Of a stretch of 17,169 bases of DNA, positions 5,993 through 13,283 are shown piece by piece; within the stretch, counting starts at the first letter, position 1, and each line of letters opens with the position of its first letter. Where the stretch lies: contig WGBS01000066.1 in NCBI GenBank assembly GCA_015494165.1, positions 1 to 17,169 of the forward strand, written 5' to 3'. Made by a program: the position numbers and the translations under genes. Below the pieces are notes generated by a model. It was not told where the DNA came from and made no database searches. It worked only from the letters and a program-made list of their open reading frames with translations. The DNA comes from Gammaproteobacteria bacterium (GTDB taxonomy: Bacteria; Pseudomonadota; Gammaproteobacteria; S144-34).

Positions 5993-6781
5993 ATGAGCGC
6001 AAGAGCCACGAGCACGACCCTGTTGGCATCCTCCCTCGCCGCCGCCCTGGCGGCCGTGCCGGCCGCGGCGGCCGAGCGCGCCCCGCAGGTCTCGGCCGGC
6101 GTGGGCGCCTATTACCTGACGGGCGACTACGGCAGCAGCGCCGGCGACACCGACATCTGGTACGTGCCCTTCAGCCTGCGGTGGAAGCACCGCCGCTGGA
6201 CGGTGAAGGCCACCGTGCCGTGGGTGCGGGTGAGCGGCCCCGGCTCGGCGGTGCCCGGCGTGGGCGGCGTCTCCAAGGGCGGCACGCGCCGCACGGAGTC
6301 GGGCCTCGGCGACACCATCCTCTCGGCCTCCTGGCTCGCCCTGTACGACCGCCAGAGCCGGACGGGCCTGCGCCTCAAGGGCAAGCTCAAGCTCGACACC
6401 GCAGACGAGGACAAGGGCCTCGGCACCGGCTCCAACGACTTCACCGCCGCCGTCGAGGGCTTCCGCACCACGGGGCGGACGACGCTGTTCGGCTCGCTGG
6501 GCTACCGGTGGATGGGCGACTCCGACGTCTACGACCTGCGCAACGCCTGGCTCGGCACGGCGGGCTTCCAGACGCAGCTCGCGCCGCGCACGAGCGCCGG
6601 CGCCTCGGTCTACCTGCGGCAGAAGATCAGCCGCACGGGGAGCCCGCGGCGCGAGCTCAACGGCTTCGTCACGCACCGCCTGACGGACGCCGTGCGCGTG
6701 CAGGGCTACGGCATCGTCGGCTTCGCCGACGGCAGCCCCGACTGGGGCCTCGGCGCCAGCCTGCGCATGGACGTGGAGTGA
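5993..6781 (+). CDS. Outer-membrane beta-barrel protein (transporter-like)
   Basis: The 262-residue precursor has a signal peptide (hydrophobic LLASSLAAALAAVPAAAA, cut near residue 27). It continues as alternating amphipathic strands with turns typical of small barrels: VGAYYLTGDYGSS, SLRWKHRRWTVKATVPWVR, ESGLGDTILSASWLALYD, KLKLDTADEDKGLGTGSND, LGYRWMGDSDVYDLRN, and SPDWGLGASLRMDVE. The ESGLGD, DKGLGTG and SDxYDL blocks resemble barrels grouped with the MetA-pathway phenol transporters; I am not certain of the exact family. An AGGAG lies 7 nt before ATG 5993. It is the last gene of the HTH-lipoprotein-barrel set. Unusually it ends in Asp-Val-Glu instead of an aromatic residue, the usual last residue of a BAM-recognised strand. 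Substrate unknown. Confidence 0.82.
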   Translation: MSARATSTTLLASSLAAALAAVPAAAAERAPQVSAGVGAYYLTGDYGSSAGDTDIWYVPFSLRWKHRRWTVKATVPWVRVSGPGSAVPGVGGVSKGGTRRTESGLGDTILSASWLALYDRQSRTGLRLKGKLKLDTADEDKGLGTGSNDFTAAVEGFRTTGRTTLFGSLGYRWMGDSDVYDLRNAWLGTAGFQTQLAPRTSAGASVYLRQKISRTGSPRRELNGFVTHRLTDAVRVQGYGIVGFADGSPDWGLGASLRMDVE

Positions 6782-6883
6782 GCGGCGCGGGGGGCGCGGG
6801 AGGCGGCCTCCGTCTCCCGTGCCCCTTCCCGTCTGCCTCCCGGCTTCCCTCTCTTTCCCCTCGCCACCCGCGGCCGGCGCGGC

Positions 6884-6889
6884 CATAAT
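6884..6889 (+). promoter_or_regulatory. Probable -10 element of mutS
   Basis: CATAAT (5 of 6 to TATAAT) lies only 8 nt before ATG 6898, so the predicted start is at or within 2-3 nt of the ATG and the mRNA would be almost leaderless. No good -35 is visible in the GC-rich DNA upstream. The 116-bp gap 6782-6897 is otherwise a pyrimidine-rich plus strand (6810-6870) with one small GGAGG/CCTCC hairpin and no gene. Confidence 0.35.
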
Positions 6890-6897
6890 CGGGGGCC

Positions 6898-9489
6898 ATG
6901 AGCCGCCCGGTCGAGGACCTCTCGCGCCACACGCCCATGATGCAGCAGTACCTCCGCATCAAGGCGGAGCATCCGGACGTGCTGCTGTTCTACCGCATGG
7001 GCGACTTTTACGAGCTGTTCTACGACGACGCGCGCCGCGCCGCCGAGCTCCTCGACATCACGCTCACCACGCGCGGGCAGTCGGCGGGCGAGCCCATCCC
7101 CATGGCCGGCGTGCCGGTCCACTCGGTGGAGCAGTACCTCGCGAAGCTGGTGCGCCTCGGCGAGGCGGTGGCGATCTGCGAGCAGATCGGCGACCCCAAC
7201 GCGAGCCGCGGCCCGGTGGAGCGGCGGGTGGTGCGCATCGTCACCCCCGGCACGCTCACCGAGGACGCGCTGCTGCCGGAGCGCCACGACAACCTGCTCG
7301 TGGCGCTCGCGCCGGGGCGGCGCTGGGGGCTCGCCTGGCTCGATCTCGCCTCGGGCCGCTTCGCGGTGAGCGAGGAGGAAGGCGAGGAGGCGCTCGCGGG
7401 CGAGCTCGAGCGGCTGGCGCCGGCCGAGCTCCTCCTGCCCGAGGACGCCGCAGCGCCCGCCTGGCTCGAGGAGCGCGCCGCCCTCACCCGCCGCCCGCCC
7501 TGGCACTTCGAGCCCGAGGCGGCGCGCCGGCGCGTGCTCGAGCAGCTCGGCACGCGCGACCTCGCGGGCTTCGGCTGCGAGGGCCGGCCCCAGGCCCTCG
7601 CCGCCGCGGGCGCGCTCCTCGAGTACGTGCGCGAGACGCAGCGCGCGGCGCTGCCCCACATCCGCTCCCTGCGGCTCGAGCGGCGCGAGGACGCGGTCGT
7701 GCTCGATGCCGCCACGCGCCGCAACCTGGAGCTCGACCGCAGCCTCGCGGGCCGCGACGAGCACACCCTGGCCGGGGTCCTCGACCGCTGCCGCACGCCC
7801 ATGGGGGCGCGGCTGCTGCGCCGCTGGATGCACCGGCCGCTGCGCGAGCGCGCGACCCTGCGCCGCCGCCATCAAGCGGTCGAGGCGCTCGTCTCGGACG
7901 ACGGGGGCGAACGCCTGCGCGAGGCCCTGCGGGGGATGGGCGACGTCGAGCGCATCCTCGCGCGCGTCGCCCTGCGCTCGGCGCGCCCGCGCGATCTCGC
8001 CGCCCTGCGCGGCGCCCTCGGGCGCATCCCGGCGCTGCGCGAGGCGGCGCAGGCGGCGGGATCGCCCCTGCTCGGCGAGCTCGCCTGGCGGCTCGGCGAG
8101 CACGCCGAGGTGCGCGAGACGCTCGCGCGCGCCCTGGTCGAGGAGCCGCCGGCGCTCGCGCGCGACGGCGGCGTCATCGCCCCCGGCTGGGACGCCGAGC
8201 TCGACGAGCTGCGTGCGCTCGCCGAGGGCGCCGACCGCTTCCTCGCCGAGCTCGAGGCGCGCGAGCGCGCGCGCACCGGCATCCCCAACCTGCGCGTGGG
8301 CTACAACCGCGTGCACGGCTACTACATCGAGGTCACGCGCTCGCACGCGGACAAGGTCCCGGAGGACTACCAGCGCCGCCAGACGCTCAAGGGCGCCGAG
8401 CGCTACGTCACCCCGGAGCTCAAGGCCTTCGAGGACAAGGTGCTCTCGGCGCGCGAGCGGGCGCTGGCGCGCGAGCGGACGCTCTACGAAGGGCTGCTCG
8501 ACGCCGTCGCCGGGCACCTCGGGCCGCTGCAGCGCTTCGCCGAGGCCGCGGCCGAGCTCGACGTGCTGGCGAACCTCGCCGAGCGCGCCGCGGCCCTCGG
8601 CTGGAGCCGCCCGGAGCTCGCCGACGAGCCCGGGATCCTGATCGAGGGCGGGCGCCACCCGGTGGTGGAGCAGGCGCTCGACGAGCCCTTCGTCCCGAAC
8701 GACCTGCGCCTCGACCCCGACCGCCGCATGCTGGTGATCACGGGCCCCAACATGGGCGGCAAGTCCACCTACATGCGCCAGACCGCCCTCATCGTGCTGC
8801 TCGCGCACATGGGAAGCTTCGTGCCCGCAACGCGCGCGGTCATCGGCCCCGTGGACCGCATCTTCACGCGCATCGGCGCCGCCGACGACCTCGCCTCCGG
8901 GCGCTCGACCTTCATGGTCGAGATGACGGAGACGGCCAACATCCTGCACAACGCCACCGAGCGCAGCCTGGTGCTGATGGACGAGATCGGCCGCGGCACC
9001 AGCACCTACGACGGCCTGGCGCTGGCCTGGGCGACGGCCGAGGCGCTCGCCGCGCGCATCCGCGCCTTCACCCTCTTCGCGACGCACTACTTCGAGCTCA
9101 CGGCGCTCGCCGACACGCTGCCCGGGGTGGCCAACGTGCACCTGGAGGCGGTCGAGCACGGCGAGCGGGTGGTCTTCCTGCACAGCGTGCGCGAGGGGCC
9201 CGCCGACCGCAGCTACGGCCTGCACGTGGCGCGCCTCGCGGGCGTGCCGGAGGAGGTGATCGCCGCCGCGCGCGAGCGCCTCGCGGCGCTGGAGGCGGGC
9301 AGGCCGCCGGTGGCGCGCGCCGCGGCCGAGCGGGTGCCCCAGCTCGGCCTCTTCGCCGAGCCGCAGGCGCAGGGCCGGACGCCGCACCCCGTGCTGGAGC
9401 GCCTGCGCGCGCTGGACCCCGACGGCCTCACGCCGCGCGAGGCGCTGGAGCGGCTCTACGAGCTCGTCGCGCTCGCGCGCGAGCAGTGA
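6898..9489 (+). CDS. mutS: DNA mismatch repair protein MutS
   Basis: MutS recognises base mismatches and small loops and recruits MutL in methyl- or nick-directed repair. The 863-residue protein is close to the E. coli length (853). The mismatch-reading motif F37-Y-E39 stands in GDFYELF. The connector, lever and clamp regions follow. The ATPase holds Walker A GPNMGGKST (616-624), Walker B LMDEIGRGTSTYDG with D695-E696, and the signature His in LFATHYFELT. The C-terminus ends in a helical segment (TPREALERLYELVALA) matching the tetramerisation tail, so the gene is full length. ATG 6898 gives the expected N-terminus. It is transcribed towards rplS and is probably monocistronic. Genes between it and pncC belong to the envelope locus and the chemoreceptor. 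Confidence 0.98.
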   Translation: MSRPVEDLSRHTPMMQQYLRIKAEHPDVLLFYRMGDFYELFYDDARRAAELLDITLTTRGQSAGEPIPMAGVPVHSVEQYLAKLVRLGEAVAICEQIGDPNASRGPVERRVVRIVTPGTLTEDALLPERHDNLLVALAPGRRWGLAWLDLASGRFAVSEEEGEEALAGELERLAPAELLLPEDAAAPAWLEERAALTRRPPWHFEPEAARRRVLEQLGTRDLAGFGCEGRPQALAAAGALLEYVRETQRAALPHIRSLRLERREDAVVLDAATRRNLELDRSLAGRDEHTLAGVLDRCRTPMGARLLRRWMHRPLRERATLRRRHQAVEALVSDDGGERLREALRGMGDVERILARVALRSARPRDLAALRGALGRIPALREAAQAAGSPLLGELAWRLGEHAEVRETLARALVEEPPALARDGGVIAPGWDAELDELRALAEGADRFLAELEARERARTGIPNLRVGYNRVHGYYIEVTRSHADKVPEDYQRRQTLKGAERYVTPELKAFEDKVLSARERALARERTLYEGLLDAVAGHLGPLQRFAEAAAELDVLANLAERAAALGWSRPELADEPGILIEGGRHPVVEQALDEPFVPNDLRLDPDRRMLVITGPNMGGKSTYMRQTALIVLLAHMGSFVPATRAVIGPVDRIFTRIGAADDLASGRSTFMVEMTETANILHNATERSLVLMDEIGRGTSTYDGLALAWATAEALAARIRAFTLFATHYFELTALADTLPGVANVHLEAVEHGERVVFLHSVREGPADRSYGLHVARLAGVPEEVIAAARERLAALEAGRPPVARAAAERVPQLGLFAEPQAQGRTPHPVLERLRALDPDGLTPREALERLYELVALAREQ

Positions 9490-9490
9490 A

Positions 9491-9574
9491 CAGTTTGCAG
9501 TTCGCAGCCCACGGTCGACGTTCGGCGGCCGGGGCCGTCCCGACCGCGAACCGTCTACCGCGAACCGTCAACCG
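9491..9574. repeat. Heptameric repeats in the mutS/rplS convergent spacer
   Basis: Just after the mutS stop the plus strand reads CAGTTTG-CAGTTCG-CAG (9491-9507). At the other end the minus strand reads CGGTTGA-CGGTTCG-CGGTAGA-CGGTTCG-CGG (9574-9544), seen on the plus strand as two 14-bp copies (9544-9557, 9558-9571; 13 of 14 identical). Both arrays have period 7 with core C-A/G-GTT. The outer parts form an imperfect inverted repeat (about 14 of 19 positions, 9489-9507 with 9558-9576). It fills almost the whole 86-bp gap between convergent genes and could act as a bidirectional transcription barrier; there is no T tract. Confidence 0.7.
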
Positions 9575-9575
9575 T

Positions 9576-9944
9576 TTACTTCTCCTTGCGGACGATCTTC
9601 TCCTTGATGCGCGCGGCCTTGCCGGTGCGCCCGCGGAGATAGTAGAGCTTGGCGCGGCGCACGTCGCCGCGGCGCTTGACCTGGATGGACTCGATGGCGG
9701 GGCTGTAGGTCTGGAAGACGCGCTCGACGCCCTCGCCGTGGGAGATCTTGCGCACGGTGAAGGAGGAGTTGAGCCCGCGGTTGCGCTTGGCGATCACCAC
9801 GCCCTCGAAGGCCTGCAGGCGCTCGCGGTTGCCCTCCTTCACCTTGACCTGCACCACCACGGTGTCGCCCGGCGAGAAGTCCGGGATCTCCCTCGTCATC
9901 TGCTCGGCCTCGACGGCCTGCACCAGCTTGCGCTTTCCGCTCAT
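9576..9944 (-). CDS. rplS: 50S ribosomal protein L19
   Basis: L19 sits at the 30S-50S interface. The 122-residue protein (E. coli 115) contains the family blocks DFSPGDTVVVQVKVKEGNRE, RLQAFEGVVIAKRNRG and SFTVRKISHGEGVERVF, followed by the basic RRGDVRRAKLYYLRGRTGK tail. ATG 9944 has GAGGG about 9 nt upstream. It is the last gene of rpsP-rimM-trmD-rplS, 50 nt after trmD, with a strong GC hairpin in that gap. Confidence 0.98.
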   Translation of the reverse strand: MSGKRKLVQAVEAEQMTREIPDFSPGDTVVVQVKVKEGNRERLQAFEGVVIAKRNRGLNSSFTVRKISHGEGVERVFQTYSPAIESIQVKRRGDVRRAKLYYLRGRTGKAARIKEKIVRKEK

Positions 9945-9963
9945 GGCTCTGCCCTCTGCCCGC

Positions 9964-9982
9964 GCGCCGGCCGTGCCGGCGC
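9964..9982 (-). other. GC-rich hairpin between trmD and rplS
   Basis: GCGCCGGC (9964-9971) and GCCGGCGC (9975-9982) form a perfect 8-bp stem with a 3-nt loop, 20 nt upstream of the rplS start and 12 nt after the trmD stop. No T tract follows on the minus strand, so it is more likely an RNA-stability or translation-modulating element than a terminator. Confidence 0.5.
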
Positions 9983-9994
9983 CTGTCCCGTGTC

Positions 9995-10753
9995 CTAGGC
10001 CCGCTCCCCGCCTCCCGCCGCGCGCTCGCGGCGGTACTCCTCGAGCAGGGCGCGGTCCTCCTCGCTCAGCTCGCGCCCGGCGAGCAGGTCGGGGCGCCGT
10101 TCCCAGGTGCGCCCCAGGGCCTGCTTGCGCCGCCAGCGCCGGATGGCCGCGTGGTCGCCCGACAGCAGCACCTCCGGCACGCGCATCCCGTCGATCTCCT
10201 CCGGGCGCGTGTAGTGGGGCCAGTCGAGCAGCCCCTCCTCGAAGGACTCGGCCTCGGCCGAGCCCTCGTCGCCGAGCGCGCCCGGCAGCAGCCGCGCGAC
10301 GGCGTCGATCACCACCAGCGCCGCCGGCTCGCCGCCCGAGAGGACGTAGTCGCCGATGCTCAGCTCCTCGTCCACCTCGGACTGGATCAGGCGCTCGTCC
10401 ACGCCCTCGTAGCGGCCCGCCACGAGGATCAGCCGCCCGCGGCCGGCGTACTCGCGCGCGACGCGCTGGTCGAAGCGCCGGCCCTGGGGGCTCAGGTACA
10501 CCACCCGCGCGGGCTCCGGCGCCGCGGCCCGTGCGGCGTGGATCGCCGCGCGCAGGGGCTCGACCTTCATCACCATCCCCGGCCCGCCCCCGTAGGGCCG
10601 GTCGTCGACCGTGCGGTGGCGGTCGTGCGTATAGTCGCGCGGGTTCCAGGTGTGGATCTCGAGGATCCCGCGCTCGCGCGCCCGCCCCGTGATGCCCCAG
10701 CGGGTCGCTTCCCGGATCATCTCCGGGAAGAGCGTCACCACGTCGATGCGCAT
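9995..10753 (-). CDS. trmD: tRNA (guanine-37-N1)-methyltransferase TrmD
   Basis: TrmD transfers a methyl group from S-adenosylmethionine to G37 next to the anticodon, preventing +1 frameshifting. The 252-residue SPOUT enzyme keeps the deep-knot motifs YLSPQG (86-91), GRYEGVDER (113-121) and SIGDYVLSGGE (132-142), Arg154, and the C-terminal block GLLDWPHYTRP (174-184). The numbering coincides with E. coli TrmD. The residue at the catalytic Asp169 position is Glu (AESF instead of the usual DSF), a conservative change. ATG 10753 begins MRIDVVTLFPEM as in the family. It starts 13 nt after the rimM stop. Confidence 0.97.
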   Translation of the reverse strand: MRIDVVTLFPEMIREATRWGITGRARERGILEIHTWNPRDYTHDRHRTVDDRPYGGGPGMVMKVEPLRAAIHAARAAAPEPARVVYLSPQGRRFDQRVAREYAGRGRLILVAGRYEGVDERLIQSEVDEELSIGDYVLSGGEPAALVVIDAVARLLPGALGDEGSAEAESFEEGLLDWPHYTRPEEIDGMRVPEVLLSGDHAAIRRWRRKQALGRTWERRPDLLAGRELSEEDRALLEEYRRERAAGGGERA

Positions 10754-10766
10754 CGCCGGCCGCGGC

Positions 10767-11279
10767 TCAGAAGTCCGGGTCCCAGTCCACCCGGATCCGG
10801 CCGCCCTCCAGGTCCACCTCCAGGACCACCTGTCCCGGGAGGTACGGGACCAGCCGCTCGCGCTCGCCGCGCACGACCAGCACGTCGTTGGCGCCGGTCT
10901 CCATCAGCCGCTCGACCGTGCCCAGCTCCAGGCCCTCGCGGTTCACCACCCGCAGCCCCTCGAGGTCGGTCCAGTAGTACTCCCCCTCGGGCAGCGGCGG
11001 GAGCTGGTCGCGCCGCACCGCGATCTCGGCCCCCATCAGGCGCGCGGCCTGGTCGCGGTCCTCGCAGCCCTCGAGGCGCGCCACGACGCCCTTGCCGTGG
11101 CGCCGCCCCTCGGCGACCGCCACGGGGCGCCACTCGCCGCCGAGCCGCAGGTACCAGGGGCTGTAGCGCACGATGCCCTCGCGCGGCTCGGTGTGCGAGT
11201 AGACCCGCACCCAGCCGCGCACGCCGTAGAGGCCGGAGATGCGTCCGACCGTGACGAGGTCAGACGGCGCCTTCGGCAT
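10767..11279 (-). CDS. rimM: Ribosome maturation factor RimM
   Basis: RimM binds S19 and helps 16S rRNA 3'-domain maturation and 30S assembly. The 170-residue protein has the N-terminal RimM barrel (VTVGRISGLYGVRGWVRVYS, residues 9-28) and the C-terminal PRC-barrel-like domain with EYYWTDLEGLRV, followed by GTVERLMETGANDVLVV and LVPYLPGQVV, all family hallmarks. It begins 11 nt after the rpsP stop and is followed by trmD after 13 nt, so the three are cotranscribed and probably translationally linked. Confidence 0.97.
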   Translation of the reverse strand: MPKAPSDLVTVGRISGLYGVRGWVRVYSHTEPREGIVRYSPWYLRLGGEWRPVAVAEGRRHGKGVVARLEGCEDRDQAARLMGAEIAVRRDQLPPLPEGEYYWTDLEGLRVVNREGLELGTVERLMETGANDVLVVRGERERLVPYLPGQVVLEVDLEGGRIRVDWDPDF

Positions 11280-11290
11280 CCCTCCGGCGT

Positions 11291-11557
11291 TCAGGCCGCC
11301 TCGGCCTCCCCCTGCGCCTTGCGGTAGCGGCGCACGAGCTGCGCGACCCGTTCGCTCAGCTTCGCCCCGCGCGCGACCCAGTGCTCGACCCGCTCGAGGT
11401 CGATCTCGAGGTCGCGCTCGGGACCGGCGGCGACGGGGTTGTAGTAGCCCACGCGCTCGATGAAGCGCCCGTCGCGCGGGTTGCGCCCGTCGGTCACCAC
11501 GATGTTGTAGAAGGGACGCTTCTTGGCGCCCCCGCGTGCAAGCCGGATCGTCACCAT
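11291..11557 (-). CDS. rpsP: 30S ribosomal protein S16
   Basis: S16 is a small-subunit assembly protein. The 88-residue product begins MVTIRLARGGAKKRPFYNIV and contains the blocks DGRNPRDGRFIERVGYYNP and ERVEHWVARGAKLSERV; E. coli S16 has 82 residues. The frame is open upstream, but ATG 11557 gives the conserved N-terminus and has a purine-rich GGGAAGA upstream. It is the first gene of the operon, about 140 nt downstream of its promoter, with two hairpins in the leader. Confidence 0.97.
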   Translation of the reverse strand: MVTIRLARGGAKKRPFYNIVVTDGRNPRDGRFIERVGYYNPVAAGPERDLEIDLERVEHWVARGAKLSERVAQLVRRYRKAQGEAEAA

Positions 11558-11577
11558 CTCGCCGTCTTCCCGTAACA

Positions 11578-11606
11578 CTGCCCGATCCGCCGCGCGGGTC
11601 GGGCAG
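11578..11606 (-). other. Hairpin in the rpsP leader
   Basis: CTGCCCGA (11578-11585) and TCGGGCAG (11599-11606) form a perfect 8-bp stem with a 13-nt loop, 20 nt upstream of the rpsP ATG on the minus strand. The position suits control of translation initiation or mRNA stability, but no known ribosomal-protein leader motif is recognised. Confidence 0.45.
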
Positions 11607-11668
11607 CGCCGAAGTCCCGATGTTTCCTTCCGCATCCCGCCCGCCGTCCGCGGCGGAGCGCTGCCGCT

Positions 11669-11685
11669 GCGGGCTTCCAGCCCGC
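11669..11685. repeat. 17-bp palindromic element GCGGGCTTCCAGCCCGC
   Basis: Two 7-bp arms flank a 3-bp centre. It lies in the rpsP leader, 16 bp downstream of the -10 element. It looks like the short palindromes scattered between genes in many GC-rich proteobacteria; only one copy occurs in this window, so its repetitive nature cannot be shown here. It could equally be a leader RNA hairpin. Confidence 0.4.
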
Positions 11686-11700
11686 GCACGTAAGCTGATT

Positions 11701-11729
11701 ATTGTAGCCGTGCGGCCGGGCCGTGGGAA
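11701..11729 (-). promoter_or_regulatory. Promoter of the rpsP-rimM-trmD-rplS operon
   Basis: On the minus strand TTCCCA (11729-11724; 4 of 6) and TACAAT (11706-11701; 5 of 6) are separated by exactly 17 nt. Transcription would begin near 11694, about 137 nt before the rpsP ATG. The -35 lies only 10 bp from the end of ffh, and no terminator is visible between them, so some read-through from ffh is possible. Confidence 0.7.
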
Positions 11730-11738
11730 GCGGGAGCC

Positions 11739-13115
11739 TCAGGCGAGGCCGCCCGGCAGCCCCCCGGGCGGGAAGCCGCCGGGGGGGAGCCCCCGCATCA
11801 TGCGCTTCAGCCCCCCCTTGCGCGACATGCGCTTCATCATCTTCTGCATCTGGGCGTGCTGCTTGAGCAGGCGGTTGACGTCCTGGACCTGGGTGCCGGA
11901 GCCGGCCGCGATGCGGCGCTTGCGCGAGCCGTTGATCACCTTGGGGAAGCGCCGCTCCTGGGGCGTCATGGAGTCGATGATGGCGATCATGCGCCGGATC
12001 TGGCGGTCGTCCATCTGCGCGCGCACCGCTTCCGGGAGCTGCGCGCCGCCCGGCAGCTTGTCGAGCAGCGCCGACAGCCCCCCGAGCCTCGTCATCTGCT
12101 CGAGCTGGTCACGGAAGTCCTGCAGGTCGAAGCCCTTGCCGCCCTTGCTCACCTTGCGCGCGATGCGCTCGGCCTGCTCGCGGTCGACCTTGCGCTGCAC
12201 CTCCTCGACCAGGCTCAGCACGTCGCCCATGCCGAGGATGCGCGAGGCGATGCGGTCCGGGTGGAAGGGCTCGAGGGCCTCGGTCTTCTCGCCCGTGCCG
12301 ATGAACTTGATCGGCGCCCCCGTGATCTGGCGCACCGACAGCGCCGCGCCGCCGCGCGCGTCGCCGTCCGCCTTGGTGAGCACCACGCCCGTCAGCGGCA
12401 GCGCCTCGCCGAAGGCGCGCGCGGTGTTGGCCGCGTCCTGGCCGGTCATGGCGTCGACCACGAACAGCGTCTCGCGCGGCGCCACCGCCGCGTGCAGGCG
12501 CCGGATCTCGTCCATCATCTCGGCGTCGACATGGAGGCGGCCGGCGGTGTCGAGGATCAGCACGTCGACCAGGCGCCGGCGCGCCTCCTCCAGCGCCGCG
12601 CGCGCGATCGCCTCGGGCGCCTGCTCCGGGCTCGAGGGAAAGAACCGCGCCCCCACCTCGCCCGCGAGGCGCTCGAGCTGGGCGATGGCGGCGGGGCGGT
12701 AGACGTCGGCGCTCGCGAGCATGACCGTGCGGCCCTCGCGCTCGGCGAGGTAGCGGGCGAGCTTGGCCGCCGTCGTCGTCTTGCCCGAGCCCTGGAGCCC
12801 CGCGAGCAGGATCACCACCGGCGGCTGGGCGCGCAGGTCGAGCCCGGCCGGCTCGCCCATGACCTGCACGAGCTCCTCGTGGACGATCTTGACCAGGGCC
12901 TGCCCGGGCGTGAGGCTGCGCAGCACCTCCTGCCCCACGGCGCGCTCGCGCACCCGCTCGACGAAGGCCTTGACCACGGGCAGCGCGACGTCGGCCTCGA
13001 GCAGGGCCATGCGCACCTCGCGCAGGGTCTCGCGGACGTTGTCCTCGGTGATGCGGCCCTGCCCGCGCAGGCGCTGGAGCGTGTCGCCGAGGCGGCGGGT
13101 GAGGTTCTCGAACAT
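11739..13115 (-). CDS. ffh: Signal recognition particle protein Ffh
   Basis: Ffh with 4.5S RNA binds signal sequences and delivers ribosomes to FtsY at the inner membrane. The 458-residue protein (E. coli 453) has the N domain (1-90), the G domain with P-loop GLQGSGKT (106-113), DTAGR (189-193), TKADGDARGG (247-256), and a Met-rich M domain with RNA-binding INGSRKRRIAAGSGTQVQDV and MQKMMKRMSRKGGLKRMM. It ends in a Pro/Gly tail. ATG 13115 gives the canonical N-terminus MFENLTRRL; the ribosome site is weak (GGGATCC). Its own promoter is likely at 13165-13170. Confidence 0.98.
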   Translation of the reverse strand: MFENLTRRLGDTLQRLRGQGRITEDNVRETLREVRMALLEADVALPVVKAFVERVRERAVGQEVLRSLTPGQALVKIVHEELVQVMGEPAGLDLRAQPPVVILLAGLQGSGKTTTAAKLARYLAEREGRTVMLASADVYRPAAIAQLERLAGEVGARFFPSSPEQAPEAIARAALEEARRRLVDVLILDTAGRLHVDAEMMDEIRRLHAAVAPRETLFVVDAMTGQDAANTARAFGEALPLTGVVLTKADGDARGGAALSVRQITGAPIKFIGTGEKTEALEPFHPDRIASRILGMGDVLSLVEEVQRKVDREQAERIARKVSKGGKGFDLQDFRDQLEQMTRLGGLSALLDKLPGGAQLPEAVRAQMDDRQIRRMIAIIDSMTPQERRFPKVINGSRKRRIAAGSGTQVQDVNRLLKQHAQMQKMMKRMSRKGGLKRMMRGLPPGGFPPGGLPGGLA

Positions 13116-13164
13116 CGGGGATCCCGGGATGGCGGCTTCCGGTGCCGCGGGTCGCGGCCGGGGG

Positions 13165-13170
13165 ATTATA
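13165..13170 (-). promoter_or_regulatory. -10 element of ffh
   Basis: A perfect TATAAT on the minus strand, inside a symmetrical GGGG/CCCC setting (13161-13174), stands 50 nt before the ffh ATG and stands out in this GC-rich DNA. No good -35 is found at 16-18 nt. The surrounding gap 13116-13283 contains no gene. Confidence 0.55.
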
Positions 13171-13283
13171 CCCCGCCGGAGCCGGTCGCGCGGCCGCCCC
13201 CGCCGGCCCTCGGGCCGCTCGCCGCCGTCCCAGGGCCTGCCCGCCCGTAAGCGCAGGGCGCAGGCGGGACGCTCAGGTGCGGA

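Noticed and set aside
6706..9387. Very long open frame on the minus strand opposite mutS
   Set aside because: A mirror of the mutS codon bias; the plus-strand frame is a complete, canonical MutS.
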